Of a DNA stretch of 64,000 nucleotides, positions 22,393 through 32,879 are shown piece after piece. The translations under genes were made by a program, and so were the position numbers. The DNA is from Carposina sasakii (Eukaryota; Arthropoda; Insecta; Lepidoptera; Carposinidae), in contig CP053171.1 of the NCBI GenBank assembly GCA_014607495.2, forward strand, positions 1,302,001-1,366,000. The letters are read 5' to 3'. Each line of letters starts with the position of its first letter. The first letter of the stretch is position 1. Below the pieces are notes generated by a model that was not told where the DNA came from, did no database searches, and saw nothing but the letters and a program-made list of their open reading frames with translations.

Positions 22393-24815
22393 ATGCCTTT
22401 GTCTGCGGCAGAGAGGCAAAAACGGTACCGAGACCGACTAAAATTGAATAATCCTCAAAAATGGAAAGCACTACAGGAAAAAAATTTAGAAAGAGCTAAA
22501 AAATTCTATAAAAAAATTGGGGAGCTATCGGATCGAGAGAAAGAAAGCAGGCGAAAATATTGGAGGACTTTAAAACAAAAATCAGACTATAAACAAGAAG
22601 TTATAGAAAAGGGTAAAACTCGAAAAGAATACCAAAGAATATATCAGAAAAGATATAGAACATTAACCAAAGAAAATAAAAATATGAAGAAAAAAATTGA
22701 ATTATTAATCAAAGAGAATAAAGCTTTAAAGAAAAAAATATATAGATACAAAATTTTGCAAAACACAAAAGAAGACGAAGAAAAAGAAAATATGTTTAGC
22801 AGAGAGTCATTTTATACTGTGTCAAGCCCAATATCAAAAACCAACTCATTTGTTGCTAATTTAAACACTACTGAAGAAGAAAAAGAAATTATTAAAAAGG
22901 AGTTATTTGAAAAGAATGTGTTAATAGAATCCTTAAAAATACAATATAATGCAGCAGGAAGTAATGAAAAGAGAAATGTATTAAAAGAAATTGTAAGTAA
23001 CGACATCGTAAAAGGGTATAAAATGAAAAGTAAATTACAGTCTGCTATTGGGATTAAATACCCAATCAGACGTAATGCAAAAAAAGTTAATATTAAACGA
23101 AATAACCTAGCAAATAAAATTTATACTTTTTTTAACCAAGATGATGTCAGTCGAGCTACTGCAGCTAAGAAAGAAACTAAAACAAAAAATAAAGTTAAAA
23201 TGCAAAGACGATATTTGCTAGATTCGATGGTAAATTTACGGTTAAAATTTGTAAAGGAGACTGGAATTCCAATTTCATACGCCACATTCAGACGTTTCAA
23301 GCCATTTTACGTATTGATCCCAAATTTATCAAATCGAAATACTTGTCTTTGCAAAAGACACAGTAATATAGATTTCAAGTTTACATCCCTAAAAACACTA
23401 AAAATTTTTAAGGACGGTGATACTTTGGACACCGTTATAAAGTCTACAGTGTGTGATTTATACTCCCAAAAGTGCATGTATTCAACATGTGATATTTGCA
23501 AAAACAAATCAATCAGATATGACTTACTGAATATAAAATTGAATGAAAAAGTGTCATGGCTAGAGTGGACGGTCAAAACCATAGAATATGAAAAGAACAA
23601 TGAAAAAAAATCAACCAAAAAAACAATTAAACAAATAATATCAGGTATGTTAGAATCTCTATTATCAAATTTTGACACGGAATTAAGAGGCTTTAAAATT
23701 CATATTTACAACATTTCACATCAATACAAAATTTATAAATCATTGAAGGAGAATTTACAAAGAAATGAAATTATGCTACATTGTGACTTCTCAGAAAATT
23801 ATAATTGCAAATTTCATAATGAAATACAAGCAGTACATTTTGGAGCATCACATTCACAAATCACCTTGCACACAAGCATTATATATAATGATGAAACTGA
23901 TCCCGAATCATTTTGTACATTTTCCAACTGCAACAAACACACACCGGAATCGATCTGGGCTCACTTGGAGCCCCTGATGCGTGACATTAAACATAGATTT
24001 CCTTTGAAAGACACTATACATTTCTTCTCAGATGGTCCGTCAAGTCAATACAGGCAAAAGAAGAACTTTAATAAGAATAATATGCCCTTCTTACCAAAAT
24101 GATAGAATCTTATGGTTTTATTTTTGCAACCTGGAATTTTTTTGAAGCGGCCCATGGGAAGGGTGCAGCGGATGGGGTTGGGGGAGTAGTAAAAAGATTG
24201 TTAGATAAACAAATATCATACGGACATGATATACCTGATGCTGAAACTGCGATTCAATTACTTGAACACAATACTGCTACCACTGTAAAATTATTTCTTA
24301 TTGATCAGGAGGACATATTGAGAATAGAAAATCAAATTGAGGGTTGTAAATTTGTGGCCGTTCCAAATACGCAAAAAATACACCAAGTAATACCAAACGA
24401 AGATAATATAATTCAATATCGAATTTTAAGCTGCTTTTGTTTAAAGCCCAATATTTGCCAATGTTATGCCATAAAAAGTCACAAATTAATTACTGATCAT
24501 GTTAAACGTTCAAGAGCAAAACGACTTGTTATAGAATCTACATCTGAAAGTGAATCTGAGCAAGAAGACCTAGAGATGTTAGTAACCAATAAAGTTTTAC
24601 CTAATTCTGATGATGTCGAACCTATAGGAGAAACTAATCATTATCATGTCAGTAATGCATCTACTTCAAATGTTACTATTTTATCTGATATTAAAGTAAA
24701 TTTTAAACCTAAGGATCTAGCAAAGATGGTTAAAAAGCCATCAAAATATTATAATGTTTCTACGGTTGATTTGAAGAGAAATTTCTGGGATCTTTTTAGT
24801 AGCGATAGTGAATAA
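22393..24815 (+). pseudogene. Transposase with D-D-E-like triad, one frameshift
   Basis: The start at 22393 (MPLSAAERQKRYRDRLK) is chosen because it follows the splice acceptor by 5 bp and gives the basic RQKRYRDR opening; an upstream in-frame ATG at 22366 would lie inside the predicted intron. The first frame runs 569 codons to 24102. Residues 1-125 are basic and coiled-coil-like. A cysteine cluster (CLCKRH at 318-323, C354, C361, CDIC 366-369) may bind zinc. HCDFSENY gives D465 and FSDGPSSQYR gives D547. The second frame, 24099-24815, supplies WNFFEAAHGKGAADGVGG. Text upstream of its ATG (YALLTK at 24081) continues the protein, so a net shift of an 11-bp stretch (24070-24080, AATAAGAATAA) splits one gene. 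The third acidic residue then falls about 34-38 residues after D547, the spacing expected of RNase H-fold transposases. The C-terminus is acidic (SESESEQEDLE). The gene is probably inactive unless the shift is an assembly error or is recoded. Confidence 0.75.
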
Positions 24816-24833
24816 TATGTATAGTTATATAAG

Positions 24834-25213
24834 GTCTACCTATTCATACACGAAATATTTTAAGGGTATCATCTAACGGTTTTTAACTGTTAGACGGTTA
24901 TAACGAAGCCATTTCAAAAGTTTTTTTTCTAATTTTATTAAATATATTTACATTAAATAATTTAAAATTACTTGAGCTACAAAATAAATACTGGTTTCTT
25001 ATTTTTTGACCTTTAACATTCAGAACGTTTATTTATTTACTTTCATTTAAGGGGTTTTCATAAAAGGTTTTATGCAAAATATATAAAAAAAAATTGAATT
25101 ATAATAATTTCGTAAAAAGAAAAACACTTAAAATATTTTTTTTTGTTGTTTTGTATCTTTAGATACGACTTAAGAAGCTACTGTTAAAATATTTCATGTA
25201 TGAATAGGCAGAC
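24834..25213. repeat. 380-bp inverted-repeat unit in the 3' region of the transposon
   Basis: 24834-24863 (GTCTACCTATTCATACACGA then AATATTTTAA) returns inverted at 25184-25213 with 28 of 30 bases matching. An inner palindrome-like CTAACGGTTTTTAACTGTTAG lies at 24873-24893. It may be a MITE nested after the transposase stop, but no clear target duplication is seen. Confidence 0.55.
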
Positions 25214-25664
25214 ATTATATATAAATATTAGGAAGTTAATCGTGCAGTATTATCATGACGATAGAGAGAATGTTCAAAGTTCGCATTTTAATATTATATT
25301 TTTATTTTCGATTTATGATTAACTGAGTAACCATCTTCAAATTAAACATAACCCTGACGGTTTTATTATTGTCATTATTTTGTATGTTTCATGTTTATGT
25401 TCACTATGTCCAGTACAGCCGCGGGGTCTACGCTAAGCTAGCTATTCATGTGAGTGACTTAAAGAAATGTAGGAGCGCGACGGAGTTACGCCGATATAAA
25501 CCTAACCTGTGTCTATGTGCACACTCACACAAATGCAAAGCTCGGCTTAAACCTCACGAACTGTACATAATAATGTACGTGTACGTGTTTGATTAATTAT
25601 TACAATATTAAATACTAAAAAACTGTTTTATTTACCACTGTGAATGCAGCCCTTGTTTTCTTTT
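25214..25664. other. Transposon 3' region, non-coding
   Basis: The only frame of note (25369-25596, 75 codons) has no motif, and no gene is supported. Confidence 0.4.
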
Positions 25665-25701
25665 ATGTTACTTTTATGTTATTGTGACATAAAAGTAACA
25701 T
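25665..25701. repeat. Perfect 15-bp stem-loop next to the right TIR
   Basis: ATGTTACTTTTATGT, a 7-base loop, then ACATAAAAGTAACAT. It reuses the ATGTTAC motif seen in the left part of the element, so it may be a transposase-binding site or a replication or termination structure. Confidence 0.6.
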
Positions 25702-25734
25702 TTCTGAAATGAGCAATTATTTTGAAAATGACCC
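25701..25734 (-). repeat. Right terminal inverted repeat
   Basis: Exact reverse complement of 21057-21090, followed by the AGTA duplication at 25735-25738. Confidence 0.9.
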
Positions 25735-25738
25735 AGTA

Positions 25739-26140
25739 CCAATAGCAACAAAGAGACATGACAGTAAAACAAATCAGTGAACACTAATAACAAAGTTTAC
25801 ATCTGAACATAACATTGTACGAGAATACCTTTTATATTATTTCTCTAAATTCACTACCTAATACGAACTGTCCAAAACAGCTCAGCCACGGAATCAAGAT
25901 ACTTATAAACCGAGGAATTGCCTTAAGGTGCGTTTCTACCGAAATTTATGGCAATATCAGTTTGTTTACAACACAAAAGTTGGCAACTTGGTTTCGCATT
26001 TTCTGACGTTTTACAGTGTAAGAAAAGTTTGTCACCAACACGTGTTGAAAACACAAAAGTTGCTAACTTCAGGTCGGTGAAAAGGGCCCGTTAGGCGTAA
26101 GCCACAAAAGAAAGACATGGGACAAGGATAGACGTGGACA
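25739..26140. other. Unassigned sequence
   Basis: No gene recognised. ACACAAAAGTTGGCAACTTGG and ACACAAAAGTTGCTAACTTC occur about 80 bp apart (25971 and 26050) as an imperfect direct repeat. Confidence 0.35.
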
Positions 26141-26149
26141 TAATGTCTA

Positions 26150-26335
26150 AGCACACAGCCGATTTCCTAAAATGAGGTAGTTAGAACTGTATCTCTAAGA
26201 CAATCCCGGGAAGTATAGACTAACGGAGCCAAGATCAAAGCTCAGTGACAAGTTGATAGTTCATCCCCTGTAAGAACGACCCTGAATTCTCCCTGACAAG
26301 CAAGGAAGGAGATGCAGCTAATGTATTGTAGTGAA
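26150..26335 (+). repeat. Dispersed repeat K copy
   Basis: TCCTAAAATGAGGTAGTTAG, CTCAGTGACAAGTTGATAG and GGAGATGCAGCTAATGTATT occur in the order of the other K copies. Confidence 0.5.
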
Positions 26336-27029
26336 GTGATAGTATTCTATCGTACAGTTCGTATACAGGTATAAGCTTTGTATCCGAAACATGTCTTTTT
26401 TATATGTTTTATGCCGCGACGCTTTCATAATATTTTATATGAAAGAGACACGGAAAGGCAAATCCGCAGCCCGTCCTCATCCTACATCTCTTTTCTGTGA
26501 CTTACGCTTTAGGCTATTACGAGATTAAAGTTTTACTCTCCCTTGAAAATAACTTTTAAACGAGATTTGGATGCCTCTTGGTTTTACGAGTAGTAATTTA
26601 AATTTTGTAATGTACCTATAGATATGTCATTTCAACTGCTTTCCATTTGGTTTTTTCCAATCACATTTAGCAAAGAAATAGATTTCCAGATATTTATTTA
26701 TTCGGTTCGAGCGTTTTTGTGCCATCCAAATAATTTACTGTAATAATTTACACTGCAAAAAAAAAAACAGCCTGTCAACATTTTAAAACAGGCTTCAAAA
26801 ATAGAATACCGAGACAGCTACGGTAAACCTCTTACCTTTGTGTACACACCCCACTTTCCCGTACATGGTTCCACACTTTGTCGTCCAATTGTAAAACTCG
26901 GTTGTGTGACTAACTGTCCTCTTTTATTTTGGTTTTCTTATTTTAAATGTTATTTTGTTTCACGGCTAACGCTAAGCTCTTCCGTTTTCGAAATTTGTTG
27001 TTATATAATTATTTTGAAAATCAGAAGGT
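26336..27029. other. Unassigned sequence
   Basis: No feature recognised. Confidence 0.35.
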
Positions 27030-27039
27030 TCGGTTAGGT

Positions 27040-27165
27040 TAGCTAAATCAGATAATTGACCCAATAGCTCAGTTGGTTAGAGCGAAAGCACGGTTTGCCA
27101 GTGGTCGTGAGTTCAAATCTCACTCGGGTGAAGAATTTTTTCATTTTCTTATTAATATTTTATAA
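27040..27165 (+). repeat. tRNA-like-headed repeat D
   Basis: 27058-27132 resembles a tRNA (AGCTCAGTTGGTTAGAGC as D arm with A box, GAGTTCAAATCTCACTC as T arm with B box). The acceptor halves GACCCAA and TCGGGTG pair poorly. The trailing GAAGAATTTTTTCATTTTCT is shared with the other D copies, so it is a SINE-like repeat rather than a working tRNA gene. Confidence 0.65.
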
Positions 27166-28349
27166 ATCAGATTTATTGGAAAGGATATCTGTTGCTCTTT
27201 CACCCCTAAAATTGTAATGTTACTTGGAAATGATAGCTTAGATTATCTATAATTACATATAAAATGAAATCTCCTAAATAATGGACAAATCAACTCACAG
27301 CGCCGCTGATATAAAAGACCTAAAACTGAATTATTCTTTGTACGACGTAGACATGGCGATGTGAAAGAATTTTCCGAAATTTTCACGAGAACATGATTTC
27401 TAAAGTTCAATTTCACGGGGTTTTTAAAGTTATTCATTAGTATATCACACATAATAACATACCTATAGGTAGGCTATAAAATTCGTTCATATCGCGATTA
27501 GAAAAAGAGAAAACATAGCTTTATTTTCTATCAAAAACTCGTCGAGAGAGCTTAATTAAAACACTGCAGTCTCATTAATACTACTGAAATCGGACAGTAT
27601 ATAATTTCTCTCAATGTTCATAATTTATTTAAACGAAAACTTTTGTACACGACAGTACCCGATCGTGCGCTCTGTCTGAACACTGAATGTAGAATGCGTT
27701 TCACCGTATAGTTCCTTTGATTGATGGCGCTAGTTACTATGTGTATGACCACATTTTCTGTGTCGCTGCATACAAAAAATGTTAGTTCCGTAATCAGGCA
27801 TAGGACTTATTCTATGAAATGTTCTATAGAATGAATGAGTAATTTTGTTTGACATTCGTCATCGTCCGTCCGCAAAAAGAATTGCAAATTAATTTGTAAT
27901 GTATCAAGATTTATTAACGTTTTGTTTATGTTTAAATCACTATGACAGATTGAAGGAGTTTTTAAATATGATTTATGCGCTAAATAGGTAGTTACTTTTT
28001 GTACTTTGTAAATTGTGGAACATGGCATTTATTTTTTATTTCTACCCTATTTTTGGAAACTTAACCGTATGTATATATGTATATATAAAACATATTTTGA
28101 TGTTTACTTAAAAGACACAGACACATCAATTTCATGGTTTTAATATTAGTATTATATATTAAGTTACATGTGCTGATGCGGTGTATTAACCTAATTATAG
28201 GCATAATTAGGTAATTATTATATCAAATTGTTTTTATAATAAAACCCGTACTGATTATGGTAACTTTGTAACAGTTAATTATAGTTACAGGTAGTAACAA
28301 AAGGAGTATGTTAAGATTGCTTGGAAAATAACCTACTATAAAATTATTA
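27166..28349. other. Unassigned AT-rich sequence
   Basis: No feature recognised. Confidence 0.35.
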
Positions 28350-28495
28350 ATAAAGAAATGGAAAAGATTCCTCACCCGGGTGGGAATCAAACCCACGACC
28401 TCTGCATTCCGCGTGTCAGTGCTCTAACCACTGAGTCACCGTGTCAATTACTCGGATGACGAATTTTATCATCTCTTTTCTAAATAACCTACTGT
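28350..28495 (-). repeat. tRNA-like-headed repeat D, minus copy
   Basis: Read on the minus strand: GTAATTGACACGGTGACTCA, GTGGTTAGAGCACTGACACG, GTGGGTTTGATTCCCACCCG and GGTGAGGAATC. It shares its flanks (GAGATGATAAAATTCGTCAT before the head) with 30380 and 63255. Confidence 0.65.
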
Positions 28496-28607
28496 AAACA
28501 ACAAAATTCATATTACTTGAAAAAGAAACAAAAACATTTATTTTTCTAGATGTATGGAGAATTCCCAAACAACTAATAAACGTTCTTCTTTTTTTTCTTT
28601 TTTTTTT

Positions 28608-28720
28608 ATAATAAGCTAGGCAAACATTTGACCGCCATCGTGCCTGATATTAAGCAAGATGCGGCCTAGGGTGGTACATGTTTGCCTAGAAAGTGCCTAT
28701 TCTTGCTTAGTGTTTGTACA
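28608..28720 (+). repeat. Dispersed repeat N, copy 2
   Basis: Same order of motifs as 7488-7620 (AAGCTAGGCAAACATTTGAC, CGCC, GCCTGATATTAAGCAAGATG, CGGCCTAG, CTAGAAAGTGCCTATTC). Confidence 0.5.
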
Positions 28721-29147
28721 CACAGTGTATACACTATCGAGAAACAAAATGTGATATCAAGTCTTAAATTTTGTTAAATAGGTTCTTCTTTGTAGGCTAT
28801 TATCATAGCACTTCTAACATTCTCCTATCTACCTGTATATGTAGTATCTGGTGTAACTACAGACCAATCTATTTTCTGAGGCGAAATTGCCAATATCGAT
28901 TACTAGATAATTCAATAGACACTATTATTGGTCGCCTGATACCTGCGGGATCGAGTAACTAAGTGCTAGTTTAAACAGGGTCCCTATTCTATCTTCCATG
29001 GAAGTGTATTTATACGTAGTGACATTATTTTGTTTTTATAGAAAATAATATTATATTAGACCTTTTCAAATATATTTCCATCATCATACTATCATGCCGT
29101 CAGTAATTAGAATCATTAGAAAATCATAATTGTAGGTAGGTACTTAA
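28721..29147. other. Unassigned sequence
   Basis: No feature recognised. Confidence 0.35.
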
Positions 29148-29275
29148 AGGGTCTGCCCAGCGTGGTGACTATTGGGCGAAACCCCCCTGTGGCAGTAGCC
29201 TTGTGGCATGCCCTGAGGGAGGCCTACGTCCAGCAGTGGACTGCAATAGGCTGAAGAAGAAGACGAAGATGACGA
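29148..29275 (+). repeat. SINE-like family A copy, 5'-truncated
   Basis: It begins GTCTGCCCAGCGTGGTGACT and ends GCAGTGGACTGCAATAGGCT with an AAGAAGA tail. Confidence 0.65.
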
Positions 29276-29319
29276 AGTAAAAGGGTGATATTTATCCAAT
29301 ATTGTTAAATAAGAAACGG

Positions 29320-29530
29320 CTGTGTTGCGATAGCCAGAACTTCAAGATTATAAAGAAAATACTACAGATACTCGTACGTTTTGCATAGCGGGGACAGTAA
29401 ATGATCAGTAACGAGTTGCCAGCTTATCGCCTGAGAGAACGCACGAGTTCCTTAGTCGACTCTCACGATATGCACGAAAGGAGATGCAGCTGATGTATTC
29501 TAGTGAAGCCTTGTATCAGTACAGGACATA
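29320..29530 (+). repeat. Dispersed repeat K copy
   Basis: AGCGGGGACAGTAAATGATC, CGAGTTGCCAGCTTATCGCC, TGAGAGAACGCACGAGTTCC and GGAGATGCAGCTGATGTATT. Confidence 0.55.
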
Positions 29531-29569
29531 ATTCTTGTCTTCTTTATTGTACACACCAACATCTAAACA

Positions 29570-29781
29570 TACAGGGTGATTTTTGGTCGTCAACGTTCCC
29601 GAAAACTACGGAATCTTCTCATGATCACGATCATTTTTCTCCATGGAAGCATACCTGGGAAGTGTCTGGTTTCCAAAATATTAGGGTCCAAAGTTGAGTA
29701 AATAGACTGAGTTTTTCTGCATAAATGCAAATTGACGCGTGTAGCAAGATTTTTTCACGAGAAATAATTTATATCTGTCTA
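29570..29781 (+). mobile_element. MITE family T, truncated copy
   Basis: The left part of the family (TACAGGGTGATTTTTGGTCG to AATTTATATCTGTCTA) is interrupted by the foldback at 29782; the right half is not found after it. Confidence 0.7.
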
Positions 29782-29952
29782 TATAAAAATGATAAAAAAA
29801 AAGCCTCAGCAGATCTATCGATAGGGGTAAAATCGTCAGCAAGGTTAATGCATACTCGGATTGAATACCTGCTCGGCACATATTTTGCTTACTTGCTGAC
29901 GATTTTACCCCTATCGATAGATCTGCTGAGGCTTTTTTTTATCATTTTTATA
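29782..29952. mobile_element. 171-bp foldback MITE with about 60-bp near-perfect arms
   Basis: The left arm TATAAAAATGATAAAA...GCCTCAGCAGATCTATCGAT continues to CGTCAGCAAG (29782-29843). The right arm (29892-29952) is its reverse complement, differing only by the length of the A-run. Near-identity of the arms suggests a recent insertion. TA or TATA at the ends fits a TA target. Confidence 0.75.
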
Positions 29953-30370
29953 GCATAAAGAATAACCTGTATCAGTTTCATTCGACCGGAAATGAAATGA
30001 AAATAATTATTTTTAATATAGGTATATATAACCTGCTGACGTACAACCCGCCATTTTCTTCACAGCTGACGGTTTCTATAATTATTATTATTGTTAAAAC
30101 TACTGATGTGCAAATTTTCGGACGAACAGAAATAATTTTTGGATTTATTTTTTTTGACATACTTGAAATTCTCTCCCCACCCTTACTGGAGCTGCTGACG
30201 TTCGAGTTACTCAATGACTATCCATGAAAAGTACGTTATGACATTAATCAATCGACCAGAAATTATTTTGTAAAATGCAACGCTACCTCCCGGACTATTA
30301 AGTATTTCGAGTGTAAAGGTTTTAGTACGCGGTCTTCTTATTTTTTATAAAACACGGAAACATTGAAAGA
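29953..30370. other. Unassigned sequence
   Basis: No feature recognised; two overlapping frames of 76-78 codons on opposite strands show no motif. Confidence 0.35.
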
Positions 30371-30379
30371 CACAGTTGT

Positions 30380-30525
30380 TATAAAATTATTAATGAAGAA
30401 AATGGAAAAATTCTTCACCCGAGTGGGAATCGAACCCACGACCACTGCAAACCGTGCGAGCCGCTGTAACCACTAAGCCACCGGGTTAATTACTCGGATG
30501 ACGAATTTTACCATCTCTTTTCTAA
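30380..30525 (-). repeat. tRNA-like-headed repeat D, minus copy
   Basis: Minus strand: GAGTAATTAACCCGGTGGCT, TAGTGGTTACAGCGGCTCGC, GTGGTCGTGGGTTCGATTCC and CACTCGGGTGAAGAATTTTT. The flanks are the same as in 28350 and 63255. Confidence 0.65.
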
Positions 30526-30625
30526 AATACATATTTACAACGTTATTCTTCATCGCAATAGCTATACATACTATACACAGTTGTGTCTTGTAGACTAGTC
30601 ACTGAATTATAAACTAATTAGTTTT

Positions 30626-30733
30626 TAGTAGGCTCACCACTTACCATGTGGGTAATAGACTAACTGGTGAAAAGTGGGTGTGTAAGCACACCTCTGCCCA
30701 ACCTCCTTGGGAGATAATGGGCGTGACCTTTAT
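30626..30733 (+). repeat. Dispersed repeat M, copy 1
   Basis: GTAGGCTCACCACTTACCAT, GACTAACTGGTGAAAAGTGG and GTGTGTAAGC are shared inverted with 50790-50865. A family T MITE begins exactly at its end. Confidence 0.5.
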
Positions 30734-31120
30734 ATACAGGGTGATTTTTGGTCGTCAACGTTCCCGAAAACTACGGAATCTCCTCATCATCACGATCATT
30801 TTTCTCCATGAAAGCATACCTGGGAAGTGTCTGGTTTCCAAAATATTAGGGTCCAAAGTTGAGTAAATAGACTGCGTTTTTCTGCATAAATGCACATAGA
30901 CGCGCGTAGCAGGATTTTTTCACGAAAAATAATTAATATCTGTCTATAAAAAAACTAACATAAACACTAGACACTATAAATTTCGCACGATCAAGGAATT
31001 TAAAAAAAAAATTTTAAAAAAAATTTTTTTTCCAACATTTTTTTTGGCATGAACTTACTTTATTTGATGTATAGAGTACGTACCCTTCGTTAAAGGTGGC
31101 CACAAAAAAACATCCTGTAT
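30734..31120 (+). mobile_element. MITE family T, full copy
   Basis: From TACAGGGTGATTTTTGGTCG to AAAAAACATCCTGTA, with TATA and TGTA flanks. It is nearly identical over most of its length to 35994-36376, so the two copies are recent relatives. Confidence 0.8.
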
Positions 31121-31920
31121 GTATGTATGTAGTTTTTAATGGATAATATTTTAGTTAGTTACCTACTATAACTGCATTATCTGTGTTACTGCATTCAAAA
31201 ATCGTTACTTCCGAAACCAAGCATAGGAATTATTTTGTGAAATGGACTCGAAGCAATTTCAACATGGCCGATCCATAGACCTCATGTAGGGTGCCTAATG
31301 TAGGGTGAAAACCAGTCGATGAACTTCTAAATAGTAATGCTGGTACGATTTAATAAAGTAGACATCTTTATTTTCCGTGCAAAAAGTCCCGAAACGGCGA
31401 AGACATTTATCTCTTATTAACAATTCAAAGATAAGAAAGGAGGGAGTACCTACCTACCTATCTGGAGTTTTTATGTCTTAAAGCAGTACACTTAAAATTG
31501 TATTTCATCTAAATTGCTTCATGAAACTTCTAGAAGGATTTTAGTCATCGCGTAGACTAGGTACATAAAAAAAATAACACTTTCGAACACCGTGAACGGC
31601 CCGATAGCCTATCTTATAGATAAAATTAAATTTAATGCTCTCCCTCTCAAGAACTTAATCAAGATAGAGACAGAATTAACTTAATCCTTCAGATGTTCTC
31701 ATTCGTTATCATGGCTCCTTCATTTCATGAAAGTAACCTAAACATATAGAATTCGTGGGCATCTGCCAGTTACAGCTTACCTATTAAGAACCAATAACGA
31801 GATATCCAGAGAACATAGAACTATTTCAAATTAATGTTACTTTCCTTTCTATTAGACAAAGTCGCAGTAAACAGCAAGCAGACATAATCGAGAAATTATC
31901 CATTATTGTATTTATATATA
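31121..31920. other. Unassigned sequence
   Basis: No feature recognised. Confidence 0.35.
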
Positions 31921-32372
31921 AAAAAAAGCATGAAAGTAGAATAAATGCTGTTGAGATGCGATCGTTACGAAGTATAAGTGGTGAGACTTTGCGAGATAGA
32001 GTGAGAAATAGTGTGATAAGAGAATTATGCGGTGTGAAAGAGGACGTAGTGACAAGGGTAGAGAAAGGTATGCTTTGATTACATGTGGAAAGGATGGATG
32101 GAAGACGATTAACGAAAGAGATATATATGGCAGAAGTGAATGGCAATGCTGGGAGAGGTCGCCCTAGACGAACCTACATAGACCAAATTGGGGATGTGCT
32201 AAAAAAAGGGCTAGTCAAGAGCACCCGAAACTGGCGAGCATGTATGAAGATGTTAATGAATATGGATGAGGCGAAAGAGGTATGTTTGGAACGTACTAAA
32301 TGGAGATCTGTAGTCTCTGCCTGCCCCTATGGGATATAGGCGTGAGGTTATGTATGTATGTATGTATGTATA
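31921..32372 (+). pseudogene. LINE ORF2 C-terminus with (TATG)n tail
   Basis: The plus strand reads ESRINAVEMRSLRSISGETL, RDRVRNSVIRELCGVKEDVV, TRVEKGML, stop, then (other frame) [59 protein letters not shown] and [15 protein letters not shown]. This is the C-terminal tail of an insect non-LTR retrotransposon polyprotein. It ends with a TATG microsatellite, the usual 3' tail of that family. A stop and a frameshift near 32078 inactivate it. Reverse-oriented 3' ends of a similar family are at 37950 and 39268. Confidence 0.75.
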
Positions 32373-32879
32373 TATAGGTATTAAGAGTTAATGTAAAAAA
32401 AAATATTCAGTCGCTCGTATACAAGATCCCTAAACGCTTTAGGAACTTTTAGAAGATATCCGAGCATTCCTTTTTTACGTTTCTAACGATTCGATACTAA
32501 AGGATTTTTATTTTAACAGAATTTTATTACACTTGTACGAATTAGGGTAACGGGGATTCGGGGAAGTGCCCCCCGGGGCGGTGGGAAAAATAATTTCGAA
32601 TCTGAAGATTGTTACACCCTGTTTTACAACTCGAGTTTATTGTTTTAATAAAGAGGGAGATTGCTACAAAGAAATGCTAATGTAAGTTGCAGAATTTTAT
32701 AGAAAATTGCAAAATATATACGTATAAGAATAGGGGAACGATTATCGCATCAATCAATATATCTTTTCACTTGAATTATTTGCCCACAAAAATCTCAAAA
32801 GGCAGATCTGCTTAATTAACAAATATTCATCGTTGCTTCATTTCCACGAACAATTTAGTTTATACTCGTATTTAGACAC
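32373..32879. other. Unassigned sequence
   Basis: No feature recognised. Confidence 0.35.

Larger units (their letters stand above)
21057..25734 (+). mobile_element. 4.68-kb DNA transposon, 34-bp perfect TIRs, AGTA duplication
   Basis: The left end GGGTCATTTTCAAAATAATT, continuing TGCTCATTTCAGAA, is the exact reverse complement of the right end. Perfect TIRs with a perfect 4-bp duplication show a cut-and-paste element that is still well preserved. It carries one transposase-like gene on the plus strand with a probable 5'UTR intron. Both subterminal regions hold copies of TTATGT(A/T)AC and its complement, candidate transposase-binding sites. A 4-bp duplication with an approximately 4.7-kb length and a single D-D-E-type gene would suit the Sola group, but I assign the superfamily only tentatively; other families with 4-bp duplications are possible. 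Confidence 0.9.

Noticed and set aside
25369..25596. 75-codon frame in the 3' region of the DNA transposon
   Set aside because: No motif, not connected to the transposase, AT-rich surroundings.
26760..26802. GC-containing hairpin-like AGCCTGT...ACAGGCT followed by poor T content
   Set aside because: It looks like a bacterial-type terminator by shape only; there is no T-run and no gene nearby, in a eukaryotic context.
27058..27132. Candidate functional tRNA gene
   Set aside because: The acceptor halves mismatch at several positions and the flanking DNA is shared with four other copies, so it is a tRNA-like repeat.
31826..32146. 106-codon frame on the minus strand
   Set aside because: It is antisense to the LINE ORF2 fragment, whose plus-strand motifs (GRGRPRR, RACMK) are the real coding signal.
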